A stretch of 64,000 bases of DNA, from the NCBI GenBank assembly GCA_964017235.1, contig OZ024940.1:26045615-26109614 (forward strand). The letters run 5' to 3'. Position 1 is the first letter of the stretch. The number at the start of each line of letters is the position of its first letter. Positions 37,113 to 48,607 of this stretch are shown here, piece by piece. A model generated the notes under the pieces. The model ran no database searches. It was not told where the DNA came from and saw only the letters and a program-made list of their open reading frames with translations. The stretch is from Sabellastarte sp. h YS-2021. Taxonomy: Eukaryota; Annelida; Polychaeta; Sabellida; Sabellidae. The position numbers and the translations under genes are program-made.

Positions 37113-38037
37113 CCTCCACTCTTGCAAATGATCCTTCTGAAAAACATGATTTTATCCTTTGAATGAGAACTAGTTCTTCCGGAACTTTGAAGCTCCAACG
37201 TCGGCATGAGATGAAAAAGAAGCCACTTGTTTCCCCAGGCAAAAGGTGCAAAAAAAAATAAAAATTCTACCCACCCTACACGCAGTAGATACTGACACAG
37301 CAAGTGTCAAGAGCTCCTCGTTGGAACTACAAAAAAATTGTATAGATTTGAGGTGGATGCCAGGCTAATCTCTTCCCACAGTGTTTTTTTATTTACTCAT
37401 AATTCTGTGGTCTGTTAGAAGACTGGTACAAGTGATTAGAAACAGGGCTTTCTTTTCAGCCACGCGGAACAGGAAAGAAAAATTTGCAACTTCTTGGGTC
37501 AGAAACCTGGGAAGTAGCCTTGTCCAAAGGCTTATAAAGGGCAAAGATTTCCTGTCAGGACAAAAATCCTATGAAAGTTCACTTTTGGCGTATTTGGAAG
37601 TGTTATCTGCAAAGAATCAACAAACTATTTGTCAGCCATTGGTGATTATGGACTTGCTCTATAACCGTTCAAGGTTGGGATTTAAATAAATGATAAATTA
37701 ATTAATTGTCAGTTTGTCAGTGACTAGCTAGTTACCACAGAAGGCTAAAACATTATCTGGTTATTAACGCCTGAGGCTGAATGTGGTTATCTTGTATTAA
37801 TTATCTTTGGTTAGATTAACACATTCCCCAGATGGCATGCCACAGTCGGTGTTATTTTCTGCAAATAGCAAGATATTCTTCAAATATTCAGTGCTTAGTG
37901 CAATTGCATTACAGCTGTCATGGAAATTTAAACATTTTTTTGAAAGAGAAGTTGAAATAAAAAAACATTCTCTCACGAGATATTTTCTTCAGTCGAAACC
38001 ACAGTATCTTCAGAATGTTTTGTACCCAAGCATTATT
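37113..38037. other. Intergenic, no supported gene
   Basis: A 102-codon frame at 37381-37689 has no recognised domain. Nothing else is seen. Confidence 0.4.
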
Positions 38038-38950
38038 ATCTCCCACCTGCGGCTGAAAGCCGTGGTCGGGAGATTATAAAACACCTTCCGTATGTGCGTC
38101 CGTCCGTGAGTCCGTCTGTGAGTCATGTTTTTACATAAACCTTAATATATCATTCATTTATAAAAATATCTTCACCAAATTTGCAGGACATGTTTGTGGT
38201 TATGAAAACCTGTCTGCAAAATTTTGGCATCATTTTGAAAAACAAATGGCCGCCATAGCAAATTGTTTGAAAATTATAAAGGTGCTCTAAACTGTTGAAA
38301 TATTCCAGCTAGCTTCATCAAATTTGCACAAAAGCTATATGACTAGAAAAGCTAGTCTGGTACTAGTTTTGGCCTAGTTCTAAAAACAAAATGGCCGCCA
38401 TATCACATGTTTAATGTTAAACAGGGTTATCCCATTAAAAAGGTCTTATATCTCCGCTAATATTGCTCCTTGAGGTTCGAAATGTGAAAACAACTTGTAG
38501 GAAGTCATGGCCTGGGAATCTTTTCCAGGTGTTGAATTTGACCTTTGACCCCTGCTTCAAGGATAAATGGGGTCATCACACTAAAACATCCTTATTTCTC
38601 CCTTATTATTGGTGCTATGGCTTCAGAATGTAAAGACAGAGAATGAAAAGTCCTGGCCTGCAAATATTTTGCCCAAGAAAAATTTTGACCTCATTTGGAA
38701 AAACAGCGTCATAGCGAATTATTTCAAAATCCTTAAGATGTTCCAAAACTTGAAATATTGCAGCCAAATTTGCACAAAAGATATATGGCTAGGAAAGTTA
38801 GCCTGATAGTAATTTGGCCTAGTTTCGAAAACAAAATGGCCGTCATATCACATGTTTAATGTTAAATCGGATTATCCTATTAAAAAGACTATATCTCCCT
38901 TATCATTGCTACCAGGGGTTCCAACTGTGGAAAATGTCAGCACAATTGTA
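38038..38950 (-). mobile_element. Hairpin-capped tandem-core element, third type
   Basis: The left edge is a compound hairpin: ATCTCCC (38038-38044) pairs with GGGAGAT (38068-38074), and GGCT with AGCC inside. The interior contains repeated blocks: ACAAAATGGCCGCCATATCA near 38387 and its near-copy with GTC near 38830, about 443 bp apart, each followed by TGTTTAATGTTAAA and an ATATCTCC segment. Same architecture as the elements at 957 and 34986 but with a different hairpin sequence. The right limit is approximate. Confidence 0.5.
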
Positions 38951-39430
38951 AACGTATTTTCAGGGATCTCCATATGTAACAGTCACATAATACATCCTAC
39001 AAAACAAACAAATACATCCTGGAAGTGCATCAACCCTGATCCAAAGGAAACTCAAGTTACTTCTTCTTATCCTTCACCTCTTTGTTATACACAGTCAAAA
39101 TTGTAAACATATCCAATAACCATAACAGCATGTCTGCTACCACCCCACTTAGGACACAATTTTTCATCAATTTTGTGAGGGATTTTGGCTGTTTAAGTTT
39201 CATAATTGCAGTTAATCTTGCTGTTTTAGGGAACTACTCACCATCCACGCATTGGTGAAAGGCGGCATAATCAAGAGAGATAAAGTATTGTTTGCTGAAA
39301 TCTATCTAGCTTACCAGTTGGTGGGAAATGTCCATAGCTGTGAAAAGACCATTTGTTTCTGATGAGATAAAGTTTTAGCCTGTTTGTAGGCACTGCCTTT
39401 TGTCTGCGTACACATAAGTTTGGCCAAAGG

Positions 39431-39634
39431 TTTTGATTTGATTTATTGGGGTTTCACGTCGCTTCCAACACACTGTACAGGTTATATCAAGACAGAGGAA
39501 ACCAGTGCATACCAGTTGGTTAAGATTCTCTAAACTGCTGGGCATTGGTTAGCAACTAACAACAAACTAGAGTTCAAACTCCCAACCTCAGAGGTGGGCG
39601 GTGAGTGTTTTACCCTACACAGCACTGAGCCCCC
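39431..39634 (-). mobile_element. SINE family A copy with probable target duplication
   Basis: GGGTTTCACGTCGCTTCCAA, AGAGGAAACCAGTGCATACC and CCTCAGAGGTGGGCGGTGAG are recognisable. TTTGGCCAAAGG at its left edge and TTTTGGCCAAGG at its right edge look like a slightly decayed target duplication. Confidence 0.7.
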
Positions 39635-40042
39635 TTTTGGCCAAGGAGGCTTCATCCTTGTGCGAAAACCCTTTTTAATTCTCAACACTGGCGTATTTGG
39701 GTTTGATATATCTACAAGAATCAACAAATCCCCCACACAGTTGAGCCAACTCTATATTTAAGAAGATTGTTCTTACACAAATTGGTTAACGCCAGCAGGG
39801 CAATGGTGGCATTGCCCCAGATAAATTCCAATTCTTTGGCCCTGCGTCTGGGTTGGTTATTTTGGTGGTTTTAATTCCCCACCCATTGTAGAACACTAAA
39901 TCTCGTGTTTTTCTAGAATGGCCAGAGTGGCAGTGTGAAAATAGCGTTTTTAAATATGAATATTAAAATTTATGAGGTGCTTGCCCTGTTTATATTATTT
40001 TAGCATCAGATATGACGTGATTCTGAGTGCCCCTTTCGAGTT

Positions 40043-40200
40043 CCTCAGTGGCCTGGTGGGTTAACATGTTTGGTATCTAATCACAGTCTCTCGCCACTCT
40101 GCATTTGTTCGCCTCCCACAAGTGAAATTGCCTAAGGCGTGTCCCAATATGACCCTGGCTGTTAAAGGGGGACGGAAAACCCAAACTTTGACCTTTGATA
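40043..40200 (+). mobile_element. SINE family B copy
   Basis: TCCTCAGTGGCCTGGTGGGT, TTGGTATCTAATCACAGTC and GTCCCAATATGACCCTGGCT, ending AAACTTTGACCTTTGATATG. Fairly complete. Confidence 0.75.
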
Positions 40201-40384
40201 TGACTTCGCCCTTTTTAACCCTCGGGTCATGTCAATCCGACTTTTACTGGTGCAAGCAAAACATACCATACAATTCTATATTAGCATTATCCAATTCAAC
40301 CAGCTTTACTCGTACGAATGAAATTCTGATGAAAGTTACTGATAATATACATAGTATTTCTTATATAATATAAGCTTCAGTCTT

Positions 40385-40620
40385 CAAGCGGGTTTCATTT
40401 GCGTGGTGGGTAACACACTTGCCCCCCAAACACTGATGTTTTGGGTTTGATTCCAAGCCCATTCTCATGTGTGAAAGTTGGTAGTGGCGTGCCAGTGTCT
40501 GTAGATTTTCAGTGCAGAATGTTGACCAACTTGTATGCACTGCTCTCCTCCATCCCCCACTACCCTTAATGATATGTCCTATAAAATGTGTTGAAAGGGA
40601 CGTTTCATCCAGAATCAATA
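40385..40620 (+). mobile_element. SINE family A, very old copy
   Basis: The tRNA-like start is degraded (GTGGTGGGTAACACACTTGC, GGGTTTGATTCCAAGCCC). The body keeps AGAATGTTGACCAACTTGTA and the end TGTGTTGAAAGGGACGT. Confidence 0.55.
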
Positions 40621-42689
40621 AATCTTGTTTCACTGACTTACATACCTTTAGAACGCTTGTGTATGGTCTTAACCTCCACGGAAACTACTAAACCTGCATG
40701 GTATCCTAATTTTGCATCACAACATCAAAAAGCCAAATTGTCTGCAAAAGCGAAAAATGTTCTGTTCTTTTGATATGCAGAGTGAGTTATATGTGCTTAC
40801 ATCCACAAGGACCCAAGAAACAAATCCAGCCTGTGAATTCAAACCACTTGTTTATCTCTGGCGAGAAATATTGCCAGATATCCCCCCTCATCCTACCTCC
40901 AACAAAGATATGGAAGGCTTCGAGTTTCAGTATGTTCTCTCTTTGAAAAAAAAAAAAGATTTCAAAGTTACAGAGTATATTCTGGCTACATGAAAAGACA
41001 CATCGTTGAAACAAATGTTGCCTGCAACTCTGTATTTTTTGGCCATAAGAAATTTATAAATTGGTTCATCTAATGTACCAGACCATTTATCATTTAACAT
41101 CAGATATTTTTTTTTTCTCCCCTACCGCCTCGGTCACACTACTACGGTATAACATCTACAGTGTAATTTTTACACGATTATATCGATCAGGTATCGTTTC
41201 TATGGAAACTACCTTATGCTGGGGGATCTTTTTTATTTTCTCTCACAAGCAAAAACTCTATCTCTCTCCTTCACCAACTTGTTTCAATCCTCGGATGCTG
41301 AAGCCAGAGAGATTGATGCATCTGATTGAGCAGTAGCCTGGAAAGGGGGCTCAATACACACAAAACTTCCATGTTATGAATATGACTTAAATACCAGGAA
41401 ATCAAGACAGGGAAATATTTTATTTTTATTATTATATTTTTTCGTATTTACTGGTGGTCCTTGCTATACGTATGTATCAGAGCTACTTATTTTGTAGTTT
41501 GGGGTTTAATAGCGACTTATTTACTAATCAATAAAACACTTGTGAAGTATAATTTTAAAATTATATCACTACAAAAGACAAAAAGTAAGAGAGGGCTGTT
41601 GCCTTTGTGGAAACAGCCGATGCTTAACATGCATACATCTGCCACAACTGAACCAAATTCCCTGTTTCAAGTAACAATATGGCCATATTCACCACACGTA
41701 TTTATTGTTAGTAAACCCAAACCATGATATCTTCCAAATCAAGCAAATTCTGTTGAAAAAAACAAACTTATGTTTCTGTGTTAGAAATTTGTTACAGCCT
41801 TATTAGTTTTAATTTGTTAGTAGCCTGTCTCATGATGTTTCATTGGCTTTTCAAAAGGTATTTTCATCTGGCCGGTATATAAGTTACCTGTTGCTTATTA
41901 AGGTAGGGAATTTGAGCCCCTAGCTTCACTAGCCTATGGCCCGAGGCTCAAATCTCTGCCAAGGAGGTCTCTTCAAACATGCACAGAGTGGTTCATAAGG
42001 CACGCCTACGTCAGGAGATTTTGTCTCGCCAGACAGAGTCTTGGCAGTATACTGAGGTCAAAGCCTGGTATATGCATCTATAACAGCCCATCGTATGTGC
42101 ATGTACATCTTGGTTACAGAGAAAAATCGGCTAACCTGCAAGAGACACTTGAGCTGCACGTGTGAATATTGAGGTTGTACAGACCCCACAATGAAAATTG
42201 GCACACACATTATTCTCTGCATGCATGCGGTATGGCTAAAAACGCATCAATATCTTCAAGGGAAATTTAGAATTTACACATGCGTTTTCCTTGCTAGTGT
42301 TGTAAGTGCTGCCCTTGACTTCAAGAGTCTTGCATGTATCCTTACTGGGTTTGCACATGTCGTATGATACACTCATGTGAACCTTGCATGCATCTAAACC
42401 ATCTGTGCAGCCTGAAGCTAGCTGCAGACTGTTCTTGGATAGTAGTGACACTCTTGTTGGGAGAATACTCCTTGTTTGCACGTGCAAATCTCTACTACCC
42501 CACCACCAGGCTACCTTATATTCTTTCAACAATATTCACAGCACACTCACGTGTATACCATACGACAGGGTGTAAGAGAGGGTTAAGAATACATTATATA
42601 CAATGAAACTTATATTGTCTGAACAGGAAGTTTTTTCTGAAAGTACAAAGAAACTCCAGCCTTAAGCAAGACTAGGCTTCCTCCTCCAT
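40621..42689. other. Intergenic, no feature
   Basis: No gene or repeat can be supported; short frames here have no recognisable domains. Confidence 0.4.
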
Positions 42690-42835
42690 GGTCGTAGGTT
42701 CCAATCCAGCCCTTGGCAATGTGTCCAGCTATTGGCAGAAACATTGTGACTTAGAGGATCACTTGAATGGCGGTCCGGTTGCAATCTAACCGAACTAAGG
42801 TACCTGACATGGCCTTAAATCAATCAGTCAATCAT
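42690..42835 (+). mobile_element. Third SINE-like family with CAAT-rich tail
   Basis: Starts with tRNA-like GTCGTAGGTTCCAATCC and ends with CTGACATGGCCTTAAATCAA followed by an ATCA/GTCA repeat tail. Such a short tandem tail is typical of SINEs mobilised by non-L1 LINEs. Only one copy is seen in the window. Confidence 0.4.
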
Positions 42836-43490
42836 TGCAACACAAGTAAAATACAATAAGCCAGCAGTCAGCTTTATTGTTGATTATTGTAGCTTGCTTG
42901 TAGCTAACAGCAAAGTGATATACCATTCATAGAGTTTGTCTGTGGCTTTTAACAGATTCCAATTTCACCAAGACGAGATGCAGAACCTCGGCAACCAGTT
43001 GCCCTGCTGATTCGTGTGTATACACCAAAGTGGAGAATCTGTAATCAGATAGCTATATAGATTGGTGTGCTTCAAATACTCTCACAAATGTCCATCCTGT
43101 GTGACCGTATTATACTTGAGGTCCTCATTTAAGAGAAGACATTAATCTTTGTTGTTGGGAGTTGTTTGTGAGAAAACATATCAGTGGCATTATTGACTGA
43201 TAATTGCTGGTGTACTTGACTGAGTACTTGTGTCCGTTTGATGTTTGAGACATCAGCTGACATGTATTTGCTATTGCACATGCACATCACATTAGGAGAG
43301 GAAATGTAAACAAAACTCAAAACATAATTCAGTATTCGATCTAGAAAGTCCAAAAGAGGCACAACATTCGTTTGCAGGCGTGTGACCTTAAAAACTAGTA
43401 GTGCTTTTTGATGACGTTTTTGTGAACTGTATTTGTGTGGGGGTTTTTTTTCCAAAGCAAGTCTTTTCTGTCGTTTTGGTGAACACAAGT

Positions 43491-43616
43491 ATGGATTTAA
43501 AAGACTTGGAAATCATCCCTTTGGAGGATATTCAAGAAGCCAGGGATCAGATGAAAGGAGTGATTCATAAAACCCCACTGATACCGTTGAACTTAGAACT
43601 GGATGATGATAAAAAG
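43491..43616 (+). CDS. Dehydratase exon 1
   Basis: Residues 1-42, phase 0, donor AAAAAG/GTAATG. Contains the N-terminal helix and the HKTPL motif typical of the family. Confidence 0.9.
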
Positions 43617-46485
43617 GTAATGTACGGTAGCATGCTGTTAGCCAAGCCAATAGGATTAGTGCACCAATGATAGTTACACCACAGGTTTTCTTAATTTATT
43701 TTCATTGTCACCACTATTTGCCAATAACAATCAATTAATTAGTATTATTAGTTATCTAAATTATTATATCCACCAAGCAGTAATTATTAATACCCCTTCA
43801 TTTAGTGTTTACATATTATTCACCGCATAAGAAATGTTATTCTGGTTGCTCTCTTTCAGAGAAGTGGGGCAACCGTGACACAGTGGTAACACACTCGCCA
43901 CCCACCTCTGAGGTCGGCGGTTCAAACCCCTTAACCCTATGTCGTAAAGATGGTCGTGTTTACCGATGGCTGGCAGTTTACAGTACAGAACCTTGACCAA
44001 CTGTATGTACTGGTTTACTTTGCCCATCCAACAACCCGTCGTGATATGACCAAAACAGTGTTGAAAGTGATGTTAAAACCCAAATAAATATATAAATCTT
44101 TCAGAAAAGCCTCAGTGGTGGACTGGTGTGGCCTTTTAATCACTTGTCTCTCACCTCTGTGGTCGTGATTTTAAATTGAGCTGATGACAACATATTGGAT
44201 ATACTGAGGCCCTGTCATGATGTGAGCATAGATGCTGTAAAGGACCTGAAACAGGATTATCCTTGACATCTAATCGCAGGCTACCACCTTTATATGGGTT
44301 TTGACTTCCACATGTGGCAAATGCTCAGAGACTGTCCCAATAGGACCCTGACTGTTAAGCAAGGAGTCAAGTCCTAACTCTGACCTGTGACTAACCTTGC
44401 CCTTTGTTGTTTTTCAGATCTACTTAAAACTTGAAAATTTACAACCAGTAGGTTCATTCAAAATTCGCGGGGCATATAATGCGCTTATGAAGATCCCGGC
44501 TGAGCATCTAAAAAGTGGTGTGTTCACTTGCAGTGCGGGGAATTTTGCTCAGGGTTTGGCATGGAGTGCCAAGAAACTGGGCATAAAATGTACAGTCATT
44601 GTGCCGGATAATGCCCCAATGACTAAGGTGGGTAGATAATAATTCTTCTTATTTATCAACCTACAACTGAGAATGGTTGGAAGTTGACCAGCGATAAACA
44701 ATAGTTTACAGTTTGGAATCTTAAATCAGCCAGTAAATACGGATTTCCTCCAACCTGTCAGCTATCCAACATGAGTAGCATGATACATAGAAATTAATAA
44801 ACCCCATAAAGTTCAAAATGCATTAACGTGGCTTTAAACTAAAGTTGCAAATTTTTCTCACTTTGGCCAAACTATCCAAAAAACTAATTTGATTGACTAA
44901 TCGATTGATTGGTTGGTTAGTTGAGCTATCAATTATTAATTCTTTGATTTAGCTTTCATCAAAAAATCCTTTGACTTCTTTGATTTCCTTCAGCTGGATG
45001 CCATTAAGAGACTTGGTGGTGATATCATAAAACTCCCCTATGACAAGTGGTGGGATGTTATGATTACCAGACATTACACTGAAATACCTGGATACTTCAT
45101 TCACCCAGTGTGTGAGAAAGAAGTTGTTGCAGGTGAGTTTACTTTTTTCATGTGTTTAGAAAATCTGGATGGACATACACAACTTTTTGTTCAATATAAT
45201 TGTAAATGATACCTGTTGAATGATATATGTAATGTATTGTCCCTATAGAGTGAAATATAGAATAGAAGCATTTATGTAGCACAAAATAGATATGAATCTT
45301 CTAACGTGCTTAAGTCCTAAAAGCAGAGAATTCTAAACCAGGCAGAGGATATTACCCAGCAAGCACCCACCAGGGAGGGATGACTATTGGAGGTGGGTGT
45401 GCCAGTTTAAACAGGTAGGCCTTTATAGTTGGCTCCTGAACCCCTGGGGCAGCTTTATCAAAACAAAATCCTCCAGATGCCTTCTGGGATGGATTGAGGA
45501 ATCTGATCGCCATATCGTAACATATCTACTAATGTATATTTACAGCAGGGTTGAATGCTTTATCAAGGTCACTTAACAAAGTTTTTTGCTTAGAATTACA
45601 TATGATTGAACATATTTTAATAGCATGTAGAGTGACACTAAGTGTGTCAGTTAAAGCCTATTAAACTATGTACATTGTGTGAATGTAAATGTGTACATGT
45701 GCATGATACAATATTCTTGTGACAGGAAATGGAACCATCGGTCTGGAGATACTGGAAGATTTACCTGAGGTTGAAGCTATAATTGCTCCATTCGGTGGTG
45801 GTGGCAATATATGTGGGGTAGCATCAGCTATAAAAGCAATAAAACCAAATGTCAAGGTAAGAAACCTCCTGGTATACCTACTTTTATGTATGTCCCTATC
45901 CAGTTCCACTCAACCTAAGATTTGTTCATCTTAACTCATGTGAAGCCAAATGTCCTATATATAGAGCTCCATGATTGTTTCAATTTCCCAATAGTTGCAA
46001 ATTAGGTTGGTTAACCATGCACAGATTCCACGTAATCGTGAAGCCTCAATGGCCAAAAGGTTAATGTTATAACAGTGTGATTTAGCATGATAAATGTCAT
46101 TGCATTCTTCCCTTTCCAGGCAATTGCATGCGAAGTAGAAACTTCTGCCCCTTTGACTCTGTCTTTGGCCGCTTGCAAGCCATCTGTTGTCAAGGATCAC
46201 AAGCCAAGCTTTGTTGATGGTATGGGGGGCAAATGCGTTTTAGTGGAGATGTGGAATTTAGCCTCCCACTTGATTGATGACACATGTGTCTTGAGCTTGA
46301 AAGAAATTTGTGAAGCTATCAAGGTTTTGGTGGAACGCAACCATATCATTGCAGAGGGGGCAGGAGCTGCCCCTGTAGCCGCTGCTCAGAAGTTAAAATA
46401 TAAAACTATAGTTTGTGTTGTGTCAGGTGGAAATATTGATTCTGATGTTTTAACATCAATACTGCAAGGCAACGTTCCACAGTGA
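43491..46485 (+). CDS. PLP-dependent threonine/serine dehydratase (fold type II), five exons
   Basis: Joins 43491-43616, 44418-44627, 44994-45132, 45726-45856 and 46120-46485 to give 323 residues, complete for a single-domain enzyme of this family. The role is PLP-dependent deamination of L-threonine or L-serine to 2-oxobutyrate or pyruvate, probably in the cytosol. K57 in GSFKIRGA is the expected Schiff-base lysine; CSAGNFAQG (80-88) is the substrate loop; GGGGN (182-186) binds the PLP phosphate; S304 in VSGGN contacts the pyridine ring. No C-terminal ACT regulatory domain, unlike biosynthetic threonine deaminase. In mammalian serine racemase the loop is SSGNH, with Ser84 as the second acid/base; here that position is Ala82. 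This favours dehydratase over racemase activity (inference). The start has a good context (AGTATGG). Confidence 0.93.
43865..44096 (+). mobile_element. SINE family A inserted in dehydratase intron 1
   Basis: Sense orientation: GCAACCGTGACACAGTGGTA (A box), GGCGGTTCAAACCCC (B box), GTTTACAGTACAGAACCTTG and an AAATAAATA tail. A 13-bp direct repeat with one mismatch (TCTTTCAGAGAAG and TCTTTCAGAAAAG) flanks it at 43852-43864 and 44097-44109. The duplicated target contains TTTCAG, so each copy looks like a splice acceptor. Confidence 0.85.
44237..44393 (+). mobile_element. SINE family B in dehydratase intron 1
   Basis: GACATCTAATCGCAGGC, GGGTTTTGACTTCCACATGT and GACTGTCCCAATAGGACCCT in family order. 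It ends only about 25 bp before the exon 2 acceptor. Confidence 0.65.
44418..44627 (+). CDS. Dehydratase exon 2
   Basis: Residues 43-112. Acceptor TTGTTTTTCAG, donor ACTAAG/GTGGGT, phase 0. Carries the catalytic lysine K57 and the SAGN loop. Confidence 0.93.
44994..45132 (+). CDS. Dehydratase exon 3
   Basis: Residues 113-158 plus one base, acceptor GATTTCCTTCAG, donor GCAG/GTGAGT. Ends at the conserved HPVCEKEVVAG segment. Confidence 0.92.
45726..45856 (+). CDS. Dehydratase exon 4
   Basis: Residues 159-202, acceptor TTCTTGTGACAG, donor GTCAAG/GTAAGA. Holds GNGTIGLEIL and the glycine-rich PLP phosphate loop. Confidence 0.92.
46120..46485 (+). CDS. Dehydratase exon 5
   Basis: Residues 203-323 and stop TGA, acceptor TTCCCTTTCCAG. 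Contains FVDGMGG, AEGAGAAPVAAA and the C-terminal VVSGGNID motif. Confidence 0.93.
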   Translation, partial: AIACEVETSAPLTLSLAACKPSVVKDHKPSFVDGMGGKCVLVEMWNLASHLIDDTCVLSLKEICEAIKVLVERNHIIAEGAGAAPVAAAQKLKYKTIVCVVSGGNIDSDVLTSILQGNVPQ

Positions 46486-46801
46486 TTTTCAGATTTGAAG
46501 TGGAAGTGAAACCCCACCTTTGAATTGCAATGATGTTGTGTTGATGGATACGGCTCTTACATATACTACTTATAACTGGCATTGTTTGCAAGTAAAACTC
46601 TGTTATAATTACCTTAAATTAATATGTTTGAACATTCTACACATGATAAAAGAATGCATAATTTGAATACATTAACCTACACAGTAGTTCTATATTTGTT
46701 GCCTGTATGATCATATGACTAGTTTTATTGTTATTTTTTCTGTTTTTTGTTTGTATCAATATACATATAATTCTGAAACCTTGTTTTTTTAAAATGAGGG
46801 G

Positions 46802-46807
46802 AATAAA
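46802..46807 (+). terminator. Candidate polyadenylation signal, dehydratase gene
   Basis: AATAAA 317 nt past the stop, followed by TA-rich sequence. The first canonical hexamer I see downstream of this gene. Confidence 0.55.
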
Positions 46808-47499
46808 AGAATTGTGTATATATATATAAAAAATATATACATATAATTCTTTTTATAAAAATAGTCTCGCTTCTTCATTTTGGTGCCTCAATGGCCCTGC
46901 CTTTAGAAACATGGTATTGACATGGTAGTTTCCAGGCTAGTGAGGATCTATTTTATCATTTATCTGGCCTTCTGTGTGGGAAAGATATTGTGCAAAGCAA
47001 TGGATTAAAATATGTTGGGGAGATGTCACTGCCACACTCTAGAACTTTATATATGTAGTTACACTTTTTTATGTCTGAATTATAGTTATATTATTTCAAG
47101 CTGCATTTCCCTAGAAAGGTTATATATAATATTATAATGTAATTTTAAATGAATAAACACAAATATACACTAGATATTAATAGTTATCATTACAACACCA
47201 GACATAAAATGAACAAATAAAATTGTATATAGGTTGGCTGTCTAATGTAACCGGTAGTGATTTATGTAAAATAGGACAGAGACATACAAATTTGTTTTAC
47301 ACATCTATTTTATTCAGTTTAGCTGAATATACACTATTTCTTTTTTTAAATATAGTTTATTCAACTATAGCCACATGATATTTTGTTAACTTAAATGTGT
47401 GCCATGAGGCCTTGGTAATCTGCACACTGATTATCAAGTTTGGCAACTGACCACTTTACTTAGTGCTAAGTTGTGGTTTAGAGGTCAAAATTGCCCCAT
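46808..47499. other. Intergenic, no feature
   Basis: AT-rich spacer without a supported gene or repeat. Confidence 0.4.
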
Positions 47500-47700
47500 T
47501 ATAACCCCAGATATTACAGTGACACATTGGGAATGCGGTTCAAACCCTGTGGGAAAGTTGGTAGTTGCTTACCGATGGTTGGCAGTTTATTGTACAGAAC
47601 CATGACCAACTTTATGTACTGATTTCCTCTGCCCATAAAAATGCCCATTGTGATATGGCCTATAAAGTGTTGAAGGTGAAGTTGAAACCGAATAAATAAA
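47500..47700 (+). mobile_element. SINE family A, 5'-truncated copy
   Basis: Begins in the B-box region (GCGGTTCAAACCCTG). The body has AGTTGCTTACCGATGGTTGG and GTACAGAACCATGACCAACT, with an AATAAATAAATG tail. Confidence 0.7.
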
Positions 47701-47827
47701 TGAAATTAGAAATCGTAATTGTAACTTTAATGTACTGGATGTTTTTGTTTTTATTTTTTTTCACTTCCCCAAGTGAGTTTTTGTTTTTTTAAGCACGAAC
47801 CCTAGCAAGGCTCATAATACGAATTTG

Positions 47828-47925
47828 TGTAGTGTGATGAGTACCCTTCTCTTCACTGAGGTTAAGCAGCAATTGGCTATGTTACTACTTGAATGTCTCT
47901 GATAGCTCTTCAGCTCATGCATATA
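47828..47925 (+). mobile_element. 5S rRNA-derived SINE (SINE3-type) copy, diverged
   Basis: GATGAGTACCCTTCTCTTCA, CTGAGGTTAAGCAGCAA and TTACTACTTGAATG resemble the internal promoter region of 5S rRNA. A better copy lies at 54737-54860. Not a functional 5S gene. Confidence 0.6.
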
Positions 47926-48029
47926 GACTGAAACACTTGTTGGCTTGTTTTTAAATCAGTGTTTAAGATAACTCCAAAACTGTTCTTATTGTTTTTGTGT
48001 AAGGCTAGATTATTTTGGATTGAAATATT

Positions 48030-48120
48030 CACTTACTCGAGGTTCAATTCCCACAAATGACACTGTGGAACACCTCTCTTATTTTGACCTTGGATCTTGA
48101 ATGGGATGTAAAACTCTTTG
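48030..48120 (+). mobile_element. SINE family B, 3' fragment
   Basis: B-box-like GAGGTTCAATTCCCAC, then GGGATGTAAAACTCTTTGAC. The 5' tRNA end is missing. Confidence 0.45.
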
Positions 48121-48607
48121 ACCTTCAGTCCAACGACTCAATCAGATCATTTATTTCTAATATTGCTTTAAGAATAAAACTGGCTCTGGTTCGTTTATTG
48201 TTATCTGCATAATAGGATCATTCAGTGTAATACACTTAAAGTAATGGATGGCGCATGCAAAAGTAACTTAGTATTAAATGAGACAAAATATTGTCCCTCT
48301 TACTGGGATTTCACGAAGATATTCGGAAACGGGTAATAAGACTGATGACGTTTAATATCTACCATAAGGATGCGTCTTTTTCGGTACATTCGGTGTTTCG
48401 ACTAATATTTGTAAACATTAGACACAAGTTCTATAAAACCATCACTTTAAAAACGTATGTACCTTTATCCATATAAATGTCTGTTTTTAAATACAAAGTG
48501 AGTCATAGGTATTCATTTGAAATAAAATGATGCCCCATACATTTGTTTTTAATATTGAAATTAGCTTTCGGTTGAGCGATAATAAGGCTATTGAACGACC
48601 CTTGATT

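Noticed and set aside
37381-37689. 102-codon plus-strand frame
   Set aside because: No recognised family or support; isolated.
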